Shown here piece by piece: positions 21,901 through 35,985 of a stretch of DNA of 64,000 nt (the stretch's first letter is position 1; the number at the start of each line of letters is the position of its first letter). The stretch is from positions 4,154,001-4,218,000 of the forward strand of contig OW051496.1 in the NCBI GenBank assembly GCA_932521035.1. Reading direction: 5' to 3'. Source of the DNA: Oscheius dolichura. Its lineage: Eukaryota > Nematoda > Chromadorea > Rhabditida > Rhabditidae. The notes below the pieces were generated by a model that was given only the letters and a program-made list of their open reading frames with translations, did not search any database and was not told the DNA's origin. Made by a program: the position numbers and the translations under genes.

Positions 21901-24900
21901 GATATCCATTAGGGGAAGAGCCCGCCAAAACAACAATTTTGAAAAGGACAAGAAGCCGGGAAGTACTGCCCCCGAGGGCGGCGAGAGAGAGAGAGACTAA
22001 TGCATTGATAATAAATAGTTTGAATTGGCGGGAAGAGGGCGGGAGACCCGCGAAATCTTGACCCAGTGAACTGGGGAAGGGGGCACGTCACTTCCGAGGG
22101 GGCTCAGGTATTGGAGGAGGGAGGAGAAGGGAAATAATGGGGGAGAAAATATGGCCGGGGTTCTCACCGAGACAATGGCCCCCAATCTGTGAAATAAACA
22201 ATAAAATATTCATCAGGGCAAGTGTTTTCCCGAAAATCTCGGGCTTTTATTCGGGAGACAAAAAGAGATCTTCTCGCTCTCTCAATTAGGACGGGAATGA
22301 CGAAATAAGGAAAATATTTATGGAACGGATGGACCACTTGGACCGACCGACCGACACCCTCTATAGACTCAAGTGTATTTATATATACGGGGGACCATGT
22401 TATATCTGAATGGATAAAAGGGGGAGAAAGTAGCGGGGGTTTGGGAGAAATGGTGGGTACTGTAGAAAAAGTTTAAACTTGAAGCTATACATGTGAACAT
22501 GAAAAGCCCAGTCGGTGAGTACTTCAAAGGAAATTGAAACAAACGGCGGATAATAATGGCCAGAAGCAGTTGTATCTACAGAAATGACTAGAAACATCCC
22601 TTTCTTCTATTCTAACCATGTTTTATTCGTTTCTTCGGTCTTACGAAAGAATTGAAATACTGTATCAAAGCCAGTAAGTTATTCGTCAGATTCAAAGATC
22701 GTAAAAGGACCAGAAATCCATTAAAATATGACGTAGGATACGCAGAAGACGCTTAGTTTTTCCCTGCTTCAACCATATCTCAAAGGCTTTGACTTCACTA
22801 AACTCTTTGCTTTTTGGAAGGTGGAACAAATAAAAAGTATCAAGATTTGTCTAGGAGTTTGAGTGGAAACTATCCGGCTTGGGTAGACAGTTTTTTTGAG
22901 GGGTCTGGCCCTTTTATTCCGTGTTTTTCAGGAATTATTGAAATATCACCGAGGGGGCTGTCAACAATAGATGATACAACTGTAATTCCATGTAAATTCC
23001 CCAGAAATGTGAGCAAAGAGTAGAGAGACGGAAGGGAATTGCAGCCTTACACATAAACTCTGTAAAAAGGGAACCGTTTTTAAGCCAAAAGCCAGAAAGG
23101 GAGTCGAGGGCCTCCTCGACTCATTTCTCGGCTCTTTAAAATCTTTCGTTTCAATATCCTTTGAAATAGTCAACGGTAAAATATCTCATGATTGAGTAAG
23201 AGTCTTGTCTAGTAGGAAAAATAGAAAAGGAGCGACTGAATTAGCCCTGTCATTCCGGCGGATTGTCACAAGTAGAACTGGAGATCTCCCCTCCCCTTTC
23301 CTGACAATAGTCTCATCTCCAAAATTGGGATTATGCTCAACAGATATCTAATGAAGAGAGGGGGGATAACACTCCCCCGTCTGTCTGTTGCAGAGCCCGC
23401 CCCGCTCCCTCCAAAAGTAGAAAACCGCCGCCGGTGGGAGAGAAGAAAAGGTCAAAAGGGGAGACAACAACGGAATGTGTTTGAATGTTTCGACAATTGA
23501 AAGGCCGAGCCTAAATGAGCAAATGGCCGTCAACCGATTGGGTTTCATCAGCCGTCGCCTCGGGCACGAAAGGCCCCGGCCGGCCAGATTTCAAACAGAC
23601 AAAATGGCGTGTGGGTTTGATCTGTTCTCCCCGGTTAGATAGAGCACGTCGCGACTATCAATTTCCCATAAGAAAGCTATATAAAAGTGAGGAGTTAGGC
23701 GAATGTGAGATGGCCCGATGTGCCGAGCCCGCGATTTGAAGGAACTCACTACAAAATATTCCGAAAAGCGCCGTTTTCCGGCTTGGGTGATCTCCGGATT
23801 CTCAAAAACGCCGACTTCCAGCATCTGTTATATACCTAACTGATCGTCGCGACGTGCTCTATCTAACCGTGTACTCAGTTTTCTTTTTTTTAGCCGAATT
23901 TTTCGTGTGGGCCCAGGAATGTTTCAATGTCTCCGATTTCGGAACAAAATGCCGGTTTTGGGGGTGAGTTCTATGTTATAATCCTGAGGATTTTCTTGAG
24001 CAGGAGTGTTGATACGGGGTTGATACTTACCCCAACAGGTGTGAAAAGTATAAAATGGTAGAATAACCAGAAACCAGAAACCTAAAACCGTAGAATTATA
24101 TAAACTTTTGACCCGCGCCAGGTCAATAAAAATTGTCTACATTTTTTTCCTCTACAATATTAATGGTTTTTATCCTTGAATATGATTTCTTATGCAATTG
24201 TTAATATGTGTTTAAAATTTGGTAGAAATCCATGGAGAGATGGGCGAGATATTCAGGAAAAACGAAATTTTATAAACTTTTGACCACTACTGTATCTCCA
24301 GATCAAACACTCTCTCCCCTAACTAACCAATCCTCACGTATCGCCTCGAGTAGCTGTATTGTATCCGGGGATAAGACACCGACACCCCTGGTTACAGCGA
24401 GAGCCACGGACCAAACACCATCATCTGACTCGGAGTATTCTCTATCCGGGAAGGGAACAGGAGAAGAGACAAGTGCCCGGGAAGTGCCCTCTGGTCCGAG
24501 TTTAACAGACAAGATCACTCCAGGAGCAGACAGATCATCCGGGGCAAAAGGTCAAACGGGGCGAAACGATATGTTGTGCCAACTACTGAAAGCACCTCTC
24601 TAAGCCCGGGGACACACAAAAGACGACGTTTCAGACTCCACTTAAAATCTAGGGGAGTGGGAAAATTGGCGTTGCGGTTGTGCCTTTTGGGTAGATCTCT
24701 GGATTGCTCTAATTTTTCTGATCATTTTTGGCTGAAGCTTTATGGTACTTGGAGATCAGGGAAAATATAGAAGAAGAAAACAGTTGAGGGCCTTTTTCCC
24801 GTTTTCTGGTGGATCTTCAGCAAGCAAAAGTTAATTTGCCCCTTTAGGAATCCCTTGGCCAAATTGATCACTCCTACAGTAACCCTGAATCAAAATGAAG

Positions 24901-27900
24901 GTAGAAAGCAGCAGTTTCGAAGTTCGGCGGAACATCCATTTTCACATGTTCCAGGAACTAGTCTTATACAATTCCGAGAGTTACCTGGGAAAACAACTCG
25001 TTAGTAACAAAATAAATAGCAAACAGGGGCAGCTGTGGGGAGGAAAGTCGTCACTATTACCGGCTTTCTGAATGTGATTTGATTGGGAATAATATGATCT
25101 TTGCTTGGGGAGAAGGGAGAGAGAAAAGCCCCCCTCTGACAGTCGAAAATACGAGGAGCCGAGTCATAGATCGACGGGGGCTCCGGGGAGGATAAGACCC
25201 GGATGAGCTGATCTCTTAGCGGTCGGGGGGAGGCTGTATTGGGTTTCGATCTACGGACAACGGGCCACTTTCCGGGGGGAGGACACCAAAAGTGAGAAAA
25301 GGGGACTGACATCATCGGATCGGGGGAGAAGGGGGCAACTTGTGACCAGAAAAAGAATCGGTGGGGGCCTTCGTGGAAAACAAACAATGAGGAACTCCCG
25401 GGGGTTTGTAGACGGGTTGGCTGGCAATAGTGGCCTTTCTAAAGCGACGACCGATGGGGTGTTGACTCGGGGGAGGGGGCAGCTACCGGTGTTTGCCGTC
25501 GAACATGCATCAAGTACGAGTAGAAAGGGACGGCCGCCAGTTGATTATTGTATCCTCTTAACCACAACTTCCTCGAGATAATTGGGAAGACGAGGAAGGA
25601 CGGGAATAGACCTCCGGCAAACAGCGCCTCCTTGTTGTCCACGTCACATACCGTAATCCCCCAGGCATCCTGTCTAATTCAAGAGTACTTCTGCCGGGAA
25701 ATCTGACGCCTGTAAACAGTGGCCAGTGTTTCAGAGATCCCTCATAATACTTCCAAGATATTTGAAATGATGTGTGGTACTCCGTTTACCACGTGTTATT
25801 TGTGTAGTAGTGATAAGTACAAGTGTTTCCTCGTTGTCTCACCCGTCTCCACTCGTCTATCCACGGCCAGGGAGAGAAAGCGCAAAAGAACCCCGTAAAA
25901 AGTCGGCAAACAACAAAATTTGAACGTAATAACACATAAAAAATTGAGGTCCCGGCGCGCCGTAAACAGAAGAATTTGTTATCTGACAATATGATGATGG
26001 AGGGGAGGTAATTGGCGGCCAGGCGGACATTAGCCGAGAATTAGCCACGCCGGAGGCCGGATCACACGGGATAGCGGTTGCAAACGGAGGATAAGTCAAT
26101 CAAGGGGAAAGCGGGGTCGCGGTGATCTCTATATCATTTTATAAGTGTTGCAGCCGGGTGATAAAGAGCGTGAAAGGACTCAAAGTCAATCCATCGTGGA
26201 AGAAACAGAAAGATGTTATAGATGTTGCCACGGCTTGGGAAGATGTGGCATGTTTCATCGTAGCGTGATAAAGGACGAGCAACCTCCCGATGCAATGGAT
26301 TTTGGTTCGTCGTGATCTCACAAATCGCATATTTTACTGGCCATTGTCTCCGAGGTGACAAGTAAGATTCTTGTTCCTTCAGAATAATTTGGATTTTCAT
26401 TTATTACCAAAATTTGTGAAATATCATTTGCTTCACGGGCTTCATAGTTGAGTGATACAGACAGTAACACAATGGTGATCATTCAATTTTTCAAGATAAG
26501 TTTTGGAGATTCTCGCATGTTTTACAGGGGAATAATAAAGGACTCTCACAGTCGATGTCGCTTATATGTCGATTCGTCTTGTAACCAGTTGTTCTAAGGT
26601 TTCGAAAGGATATTTAAACGGAAGTACTGGATGCTATCTCATTTTACGGCTCACTGTTTCTCCATTCTGTAAGACTTCTACTTCGGGAGAGGAGCCTTCC
26701 CCTTGGGTAGTCGCCGCGAGTACAAACTTCGAGAATAACAATCGCCCGTCTAATTATACACGGTGTTTGAACAGAGAAGTCGTGTTGAAAATGCCCCGGT
26801 GAGACTCGTCCCCCAACATGACAGATGAGTAAATAACGGTTCGGGACGTATCTCCCAATTGAATTCGACTTTTACTCTGGGAGGAGGGAATTGTCAGGAT
26901 AGCAGAGGAGGCAAATTACCCTGTTAAACCTCGGGTAAGGACTGAGTAAAGAGTAGTCTCACTGAACTGGTGGCCAGGATTTGAAATACACTTTTTGAAG
27001 GAGAAGGGGGACCTCTCGAATGGAGAGAGTACAATGTGATCAAGAGAGAGTTCTTATGGAAAAAAACTGGTTGAAAGGGAAGGAAAAAAGGAGGGAATAG
27101 TGCAGAGGGAGGGCAATTTAGGAGGGCCATGAAAACTCTTGACTTGGAGGTGTGACCGGGGAATAAGGGGGATCTTTGAACCGGGAGGGGAGACTCGTCT
27201 TAATTGAGGAGGGGGTAATGACAGGGAGGAGAGGACAAGACGGGGGAATTATCAATTATTAGAGGGGTTAGAAGGACAGGGGAGAAGAGGTGGTGGAGAT
27301 CAGTCAGAAGCAGGGAATGGAGGGGGTCCGAGACAGAATTGGGATACGAATGAATAGGCGGTATTCCCCTGATATGGGCACCCCGAAACATGGGAGTCTC
27401 GTAGGAGTCCAAAGTTGAACCCCTCCCCACTTGCAGATATAATAAATTCGGTTATCCGGGAGAGCAAGAGATCTACACCTAGCTCAAGGATCTCTGTTGG
27501 AGAACATTTACTCGGAACGTTGAGAATACTCTGAAAAACTTCACTCACAGAACACTAGAATTGTAGGGCGACGATTCAAGGGAGCCTCTGTAACAGAGGG
27601 ACTCGATTTTATTGATAAACACAATGTCTGAAACTAATGAAATTTCAAATAATTCCTGTTTTGTCAGTGCCCAGCTACTTTTCGTGTACTGTTGTCCAGG
27701 TGTCCGCCACTTTTCCACCCGTCTCCTTCTCTGTCTCCGGCTGCTTTTCTCCTGCCGTTGCAGTCGGTCACATGGCCGTGTTTCCCCTTCCATAGAAATT
27801 GGGCATTAGATGGTGAAAGAGGGTAATTGCTAACGGAAATGGTCCCTCGGTGAACACTAGTTTCAACTCAAGTAGCTGTCCCCATAAGGAGGAGGCCAGG

Positions 27901-28204
27901 GGGGCCGGGATTTCTATGTTTCGGGCAGAATTCACTGAGAAATTCACTTGTCACTAGAGCTGTTATAGATGGACTCGTCTTATCACTTGTTTTTGTGGTA
28001 AAAGGTCTTATTTTTGACAGAGGGGCCAACCCCGATAAGACGGTAACTGCGCTCTAAAAACAGTGGCCAGTATTGGATCAGTGCCAGGCTCTTGGGCTTC
28101 AAATTTTACCTGTTTACCCGTCATTTTTACTCATTTTATTGATTAGAACATGTTTCTCCCGATTTATTTAGTCCCCTAGAAGCCGAAAATAGACGAATTT
28201 CCAG
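18909..28204. other. Gene-poor purine-rich region
   Basis: About 9.3 kb without a splice-supported gene. The plus strand is strongly purine-biased from about 19.5 to 27.5 kb, with many ggggaagagg-type runs, which generates long but meaningless minus-strand frames. An inverted-repeat element is listed at 23633-23868. The word ctgatatgggcac(g/c)ccgaaaca occurs near 21160 and 27370. A run of 12 A followed by G occurs at 20468-20485. The frame at 24232-24603 is Ser/Thr-rich without homology. Part of this DNA may be upstream control for the GPCR or fatty-acid-binding genes, but nothing shows that directly. Confidence 0.5.
23633..23868. mobile_element. MITE-like inverted-repeat element
   Basis: The left arm (23633-23655) is a perfect 23-bp inverted copy of the right arm (23846-23868); the core is agagcacgtcgcgac. 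Allowing one mismatch, the arms extend to 28 bp (23633-23660 and 23841-23868). The 180-bp interior has no coding capacity. This is the architecture of a small non-autonomous DNA transposon or of a hairpin-forming repeat. No clear target-site duplication is visible at the flanks, so the element type is not settled. Confidence 0.55.
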
Positions 28205-29672
28205 ATGAGCGACGCTGCCAAACCCGAAACCGGCTCCAAAATCCCGGATAACTTCTTCGGTCGTTTTGTACTCGAAAGAAGTGAAAACTTTGACGAATTC
28301 CTCTCTTCCAAAGGTAAATTTTTGGTCGAGGATCTTCTTTTTTATGACGGATTAAATTTCCAGGAGTAAACTGGCTCCTTCGCAAAATGATTCAATTTGC
28401 CAGTGTGACGAAGGTCATCGAACAGGCGCCGGAGCCGGGAAAGTCAGTCCTCCTCCCTCGTTTTCTTATCTCCCTTTTTAGATACAATTTGGAGAATCTA
28501 TCCTCGAAGAAGAACACGAAATACCACGGATGGGAACTGGGGAAAACCTTTGAGGATGAGGGTCTCGACGGGAAGAGACACAATGTAAGGAGGACAGAGA
28601 ACCGGGGACCAGTGGGTGGGGAGACCGCCAATTTGGATGAACCAAAGAAGAAGACGAAAACATCCAATTAATCCCAGGACCAAATAATTCTCGACCTTTC
28701 AGATTACATTCAATTATCTGGACGGGGCCCTGACTGAGAAACACGTGAGGCTGGATGACCCGGCCGACAAGGGGGAGACCTACTTCTACACTGTCGACCC
28801 GGAAAACAAACTCGTACTGGTTAGTACATTATAATTCAAGGAGATTATCAAATTTGAAAGAGGGGGAAGAAATATATCACTCTTATGAAACAGAAAGTTG
28901 CGAGAATTAGTGCCTGGAAGGGAGCAGATGCTCAGATTGAAGACACGGGAAAAGATATAGTTAAATGAGCTTCTTGAAACATTGGGATCCACTGTTCCCT
29001 GTGTCCGCTTTTTTGTCTATTTCGACCATTCCACAAACTCATTTTTCAATCCAACCTAGGTTCAACCTTTCCCGGTTCTGAAACGATAGTTTCAAAACGT
29101 CCAGATTTCAAAACATCCAAGTTTTACCCCATTCATTTTTCGTAACATACCGGTTTGAAAGTGTCCCGTAGTAGGGATGCCCCCTCATTGGATGGGCATA
29201 AAAGTATGAAAGCTGGCGAAGAATCGCTAAATTGAAAAAGAAGAAAAGGAATAGATAAATGCGCCTCCTGAAACATTTCACTCTAATCTAGCATTCTTTT
29301 TGATAATTTCACGGAGCCACCTAATATAGAGATCCTTCTTTACTTTCCCAAAGTAACTTGTCGAAATAACAAACCCCTGCAATGTTTACTTTTATTGGAT
29401 GGCACCACCAAATAGCCCAGACCTATCAAATGAAAAGAAGAGAGAAGAGCTAAATGTGCGTCCTGAAACATAACGACTCTCCTTTTGCTGACTGTCGGTG
29501 TGTTTGTACTAAATACAGTTCATAGAACCACCAAAACTGCTCCTAATATTCACCAACGTAACCATTAACTCTGTTCATTTCCCCCGAATCCAACTTTTTC
29601 TTTCAGAAGATGGAGAACAACGGGATCGTCTGCCGCCGTTGGTTCAAGAAGGAAGAGCCTCAGCAGAAGTAG
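28205..29672 (+). CDS. Fatty-acid-binding protein (LBP family), no signal peptide
   Basis: Exons 28205-28313, 28364-28442, 28482-28584, 28703-28819 and 29607-29672 give 157 residues. The domain has the FABP signature start FFGRFVLERSENFDEFLSS, the ITFNYLDGAL strand region and the terminal NGIVCRRWFKK strand. The family forms a ten-strand beta barrel that carries fatty acids or related lipids. There is no signal peptide; 12 polar residues precede the barrel, so it is probably cytosolic. A tttccag acceptor abuts the ATG, typical of trans-splicing. Intron phases (1, then 0 and 0) match the secreted paralog downstream; the phase-2 intron at 28443 is extra. Intron 4 (28820-29606) is unusually long and repetitive. 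Confidence 0.93.
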
Positions 29673-29836
29673 ACCGACCGGTGGAGCCATTCCCATTTGT
29701 AAATACTGTTGTAAATCTATAAATTATGGGTGGTAAATGGTCATATTTATGTCATTCTTCCTTTTTTCTGCTGCGATACCAACGATTCCATTGGGACAGG
29801 TCGTTGTTCTTATTATAAGAGCGCGCCCTGAAACAT
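28967..29836. repeat. Degenerate repeat word in and after an LBP intron
   Basis: The phrase gcgcctcctgaaacat or a close variant starts near 28967, 29261, 29456 and 29821, the first three preceded by an A/G-rich run ending in taaat. Three copies are inside intron 4 of the first fatty-acid-binding gene and one lies past its stop. It could be the remains of a tandem repeat with units of about 200-370 bp. Confidence 0.5.
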
Positions 29837-30418
29837 AACCGCCTGATGAACCATCCGGTCTATTTCCAACTGTTTCTGTCGTTCTTCCGCTGTAAAATGG
29901 CAATACTTTGGCCCTTGGAGAAGGTCAGAGACGATAAAAACCCGGGGGAAATAGTTGCAGCTGTGCTTCGCTTCGGAGATCGCTTGTCTTCCTCTACACG
30001 TGTACCATTAATCCGGGGAAAAGGCAAAGTACCAGATGCTGTGGCACATGTGGCGGACGGGGAGGGAACGAACAAAGAACAACGATTACTGGGATAGGGA
30101 TTTATCTCATTTGGAGGACATTGCAAATGTTTCGGGGTGGATTGATAACTGTCCCCTTTCCCTCTCCTCAATGTCTCGGAGGTTCCATCGCTTGACCCGG
30201 TCCAATCTTATCGTCCTCCCCTGCTCGTCCGAGTGAGGTAACCATCGAGAGACGGGTCAGGCCACTGCTCTTTTTATTTTGTTTTTGTCCTCCCGGAAGA
30301 GAGCACGGCCATCCGGGAGAGGGACAGACATTACAGCCGATCCGAGGGGCGGAGCCTCCCCGGTGGACAGGGTCCGCTTTCAGAGAGGAACGTTCGCTCA
30401 GTTCACTCGACTACGACC
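29673..30418. other. Intergenic between the two LBP genes
   Basis: This stretch holds the likely 3-prime UTR of the first gene and the promoter of the second. The last copy of the ctgaaacat repeat lies at 29821. No additional coding region is supported. Confidence 0.5.
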
Positions 30419-31190
30419 ATGGCTCGAATCGGATTTGTTCTTCTCGCCCTCGTGGCCGCCGTTTCCGCTGCTAAGGTCAGTTGTATACTGGGAGAGGGGC
30501 AGACGGGCCCTTTTTAGACTCTGCCGGACAAGTTCTACGGCAACTACGACCTCGACCACTCGGAAAACTTCGACGAGTATCTCACCGCCAAGGGTAGGCT
30601 CTAATTTACTTTTTGAATAGAGAGAATGACTCAGGATACGGCTGGTTCACTCGCAAACTCGTCACTCTGGCCACCTTCAAGAAGGAGTTCAAGAAGAACG
30701 CCGCCCCGGCCAAGTTCGACTACGCCAATCTGACCTCGAAGAAGAACGTCTACTACAACGACATCGAACTCGGAAAACAGTTCATTGGGGAGGGACTCGA
30801 CAGCAGCAAGCACAGGGTAAGGGAAAAGACACGTGACTCCGGGAAAAAGCATAAAATAACAACAGATGTCGGGGATGTCTGTTGATATTTTGGAGCTTAG
30901 GCTCTCTGTCGTCACATGTCTAGGGAATCTTTAGATCACCTTCGACCTCGTCGGGGACACCCTCTTCGAGAAGCACGAGCCCGTCGACAAGGACGGTGAG
31001 GCCAAGGACGAGACCTACCAGTACAGCTTCGTCAAGAAGGACGGCAAGGACTTCCTCCTCTGTGTGAGTATCTCTCTCTCTCTCTCCCTTTCTCCCCTTT
31101 CTATACCCAATAAAACATAAGAAAACGGAGAAATTTCAGCAAATGGAGGCCAACGGTGTCATCGGAAAGCGCTTCTACAAACGCCTCTAG
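30419..31190 (+). CDS. Secreted fatty-acid-binding protein (LBP family)
   Basis: Exons 30419-30475, 30518-30593, 30635-30816, 30935-31063 and 31140-31190 give 164 residues. Residues 1-18 (MARIGFVLLALVAAVSAA) form a signal peptide, so the protein should be exported. The barrel has LPDKFYGNYDLDHSENFDEY at the start, ITFDLVGDTL in the middle and NGVIGKRFYKRL at the end. It fits the nematode group of secreted LBPs related to Ascaris As-p18 and C. elegans LBP-1/2, lipid carriers of body fluids and eggs. It is a tandem paralog of the preceding gene with shared intron positions. A TTTATAATAAATTTG poly(A) region follows the stop, and the codon use is strongly C-ending, suggesting high expression. Confidence 0.96.
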
Positions 31191-31286
31191 ATCCCGCTCT
31201 TTTATGTATCTCATTTATAATAAATTTGTAAAATTTCTATTCTTTTGTTGGGTCACTTCTTGTAGACAAAAAGAATAGAAAATATA

Positions 31287-33393
<2,107 letters not shown>

Positions 33394-33979
33394 CTTCTGA
33401 AAAAGAATTTTGAATAAAAAGACGGAAAAATGGAATTTGGCCGTCCGCAAGGAGATAAAGCCACTACTAAGCTGCGCATAGAGATAACATGGCGGAGAAA
33501 CCTGCTACGGGGTCAAAATTGAAATAACAGCCGGGTTCCCCATCTTTTTCCTAGGTTTAACATTCCAGAGAGATGTTTTAACCCATTAGAAATATAGAAA
33601 AAGAAAAACTAAAAAATGGAATGTTTTATGGGACCGGAAAGTGCAAAATGTGGTGGGCTAACGATGACGGGTGGTATCATTTGTGGCAAGTGTCCGGGGC
33701 GTTCTGTGATCAATCAATCCCCGTTCGGGCTAGACTCGGCCCTGGACAAGTAAACATTTTGAGATGATGAGATCATTTCGAGTGACTTACCACAAAAAGG
33801 AACAGGAAGAGGAGGATGCCAAGGATACTGGGGAAGAAGGGAAAGAGGAGCAGACTGAGGAAGACGTAGTAGAGGAGGAAGAGGACAGCCATACTCATCT
33901 GAATACACTGGATTGTTGTGTCCCTCTCCCTCGTCACAATATAATCAGCCCGTAATCATCAGAACAGCAGCCAGGGAGA
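33394..33979. other. Divergent intergenic region
   Basis: The region lies between the minus-strand esterase and the plus-strand 7TM gene and probably carries both promoters. A purine-rich frame at 33764-33955 (many EE/GEE codons) is composition-driven and not supported as a gene. Confidence 0.45.
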
Positions 33980-35352
33980 ATGGGAAATGCGCGTCGTCGG
34001 GGCAACCCCGCCAGTCAGACTTTTCCTCTTCTTCTGCTGATAATCACGGCCGTTTTTGTCCCCCGGATGGAGTACATCTCCCAGGTTTCCGTCGGCTGCA
34101 ATGGAAATGCCTGGAAAGGATATATCTGTGACACGACGTTCCCCCAATTGGTCGAGGGGGCCGCCTCCCTGGGTAGGCCGCCTGGGCGGATATATTCTCC
34201 TCGTTTAGGGTGTGTCTTCTCCCTGGTTGTCACCATCCTGGCCAGTGTATTCTGCATGATCTTCTGGCTCTGTACCTACCGGATAAATAGAGACCTCACG
34301 AAGACCTACCTCTTGCCCGTGTTGGCCCCATACACCCTGCTCCTCCCGATGGAATTGGCCCATTCTATCCTTCTCCTCGTAGGGAAGGAAGACTCCGACA
34401 TGTTAGTCCTCTTCCCCTCCAAAATAAACCCATTTTTAGTGTTCTGACCCTGGCAGAGGGCGAGAAGTACCTGAACAATGTGGCCCACCACGTCGTCCTC
34501 TTCTGCACGGCCGTCTACCTGCTCCAAATGGCCGCGATCGCCAAAATGGGGGCAACCCCAGATCACGAGAGACAACTGTCAGTTCGGGGTCTCCTTGCAG
34601 CCACCTCTCCTTCAGCGATGCCCGTTACTCCTACAACAGTGTCTACGTCCTCCTCCTCATGATCTTCACCATCCTCTGCGCCGGCTTCCATTCCATCTTC
34701 CCCGAGAAACTCCACGAATTCCTCTCCACCATCCTCGGTTTCTTCAGTATTGGAGGCTACTTTCTTTGTATCTTGTGTTTTTTATGCGTAAGTCGCATAT
34801 ATTTAAAAGTTACCCAAAGTTCAGGGCTTGATTGTCTTTTGTCCCTGTTGTCGCCAAGTCGCTGAACCCGAATCATCGGGAGAGACAACCTACGGGGGGT
34901 ACTCTCGTCTAGGAGGGGCTCTCTGCTTTGCACAGATCGTCCTCTTGGCTCCTTTTATACATGGATGTAAGTATCTCTTCGTACTCAACGTGTTTAGCCC
35001 TTCAGGCCTTCTCTTCCCCCTCGACTCGGCCACCCAGTCCCTCTTCATCAATATCTACATTCTCTTGAGATTCTTCCATCCCCTGACCATCCTCCTCTCC
35101 ACTTTCCTCTTTCTCAAAGCCTACAGAGACGCCCTGGAACTCATCTGCTCTCCGGAGAACTATCAATTCTCTGACCCGACGGTTTGTTTATTATTCAAAG
35201 GTTTATCCGGGATATTGCAGTTCCCCGCTTCGACTGAACCTATTCGAGAGATACAGTACAACGCGGAGCCGAATACTGCGAACAGAAATCAACAAGGAGA
35301 AGGGAGGAACACGCCTCCGTACCAAGCACGAGTAGAAAACGTCGAAGTGTAA
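33980..35352 (+). CDS. Nematode seven-TM protein, unnamed family, member A
   Basis: Exons 33980-34172, 34209-34401, 34440-34577, 34616-34787, 34825-34966, 35006-35181 and 35221-35352 give 381 residues with seven predicted membrane helices (for example CVFSLVVTILASVFCMIF, EFLSTILGFFSIGGYFLCIL). The N-terminal part before TM1 has two Cys residues. A phase-0 intron is followed by IVFCPCCRQ and then YSRLGGALC; the last helix ends FLKAYRDAL. The same landmarks recur in the genes at 39178 and 41137. Topology resembles a GPCR, but no standard class motif (DRY, NPxxY) is present. I do not recognise the family, and a chemoreceptor-like role is only an inference. AATAAA lies at about 35370. Confidence 0.8.
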
Positions 35353-35985
35353 ATTCGTTTAGTTTAAAGTAATAAATGATGTCTTTGATTAGAGCGTTGC
35401 GGCAAATTAACTACTAGAATCTTCTTCTACTGCTGTTTCTCCGGCTGTTCTAGTCAAATCTTCAAGGAAACGGAAAGAAGAGAAACTGCAAGGTTCAGAG
35501 AGAAGAAACAAATAAACTAAAGACAACAGAATAATAATTTATTGACTTTTTGAATAAAAGTAGATGTAGAACAAAAGGCTTCCAAGAGTCTAGGAACTCC
35601 TGGGTTTCCGTTGGCCCGTGAGGTTCAGGGCGTTGCTCCAACGTGGCAAACGAAGCTAGGCAGGCGTTGACGGTGGAAAGCTAAAGAGGTGGTTGTATAG
35701 TAATTTCAAATATCTGGCCGGTTTTTGAGTTTGCTTGAAAGGGTCTTCTTCTCTTCCGCCATGAGCTTCGAAAGCAAAGTTCCATGATCTCCGTTGACCT
35801 TGTAGACGTCCCCGCCGACGTCCTCCTGCCCTTCCCAGCCCTCTCTACGCCTGGCTTGGCATATCTGCCTCTCTCCATGGGTAAACATTATTACGGATGA
35901 TATTCAATGGGTCTGACGCAATCGGTGGAGAGGTAATCCCGCCCCGTGATCATCCCGTCCATCTGCCTCACTCGACGACGACGAC
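35353..35985. other. Intergenic with minus-strand poly(A)-like signal
   Basis: A minus-strand AATAAA word (tttatt near 35537) and a 60-codon minus frame with ATG at 35888 (ending LSSKLKNRPDI) hint at the 3-prime end of a small minus-strand gene, but no upstream exon could be connected. I leave it uncalled. Confidence 0.3.

Noticed and set aside
24232-24603. 123-codon Ser/Thr-rich plus frame
   Set aside because: No splice signals or neighbours in phase, no domain; near a repeated ataaacttttgacc word, so probably noncoding.
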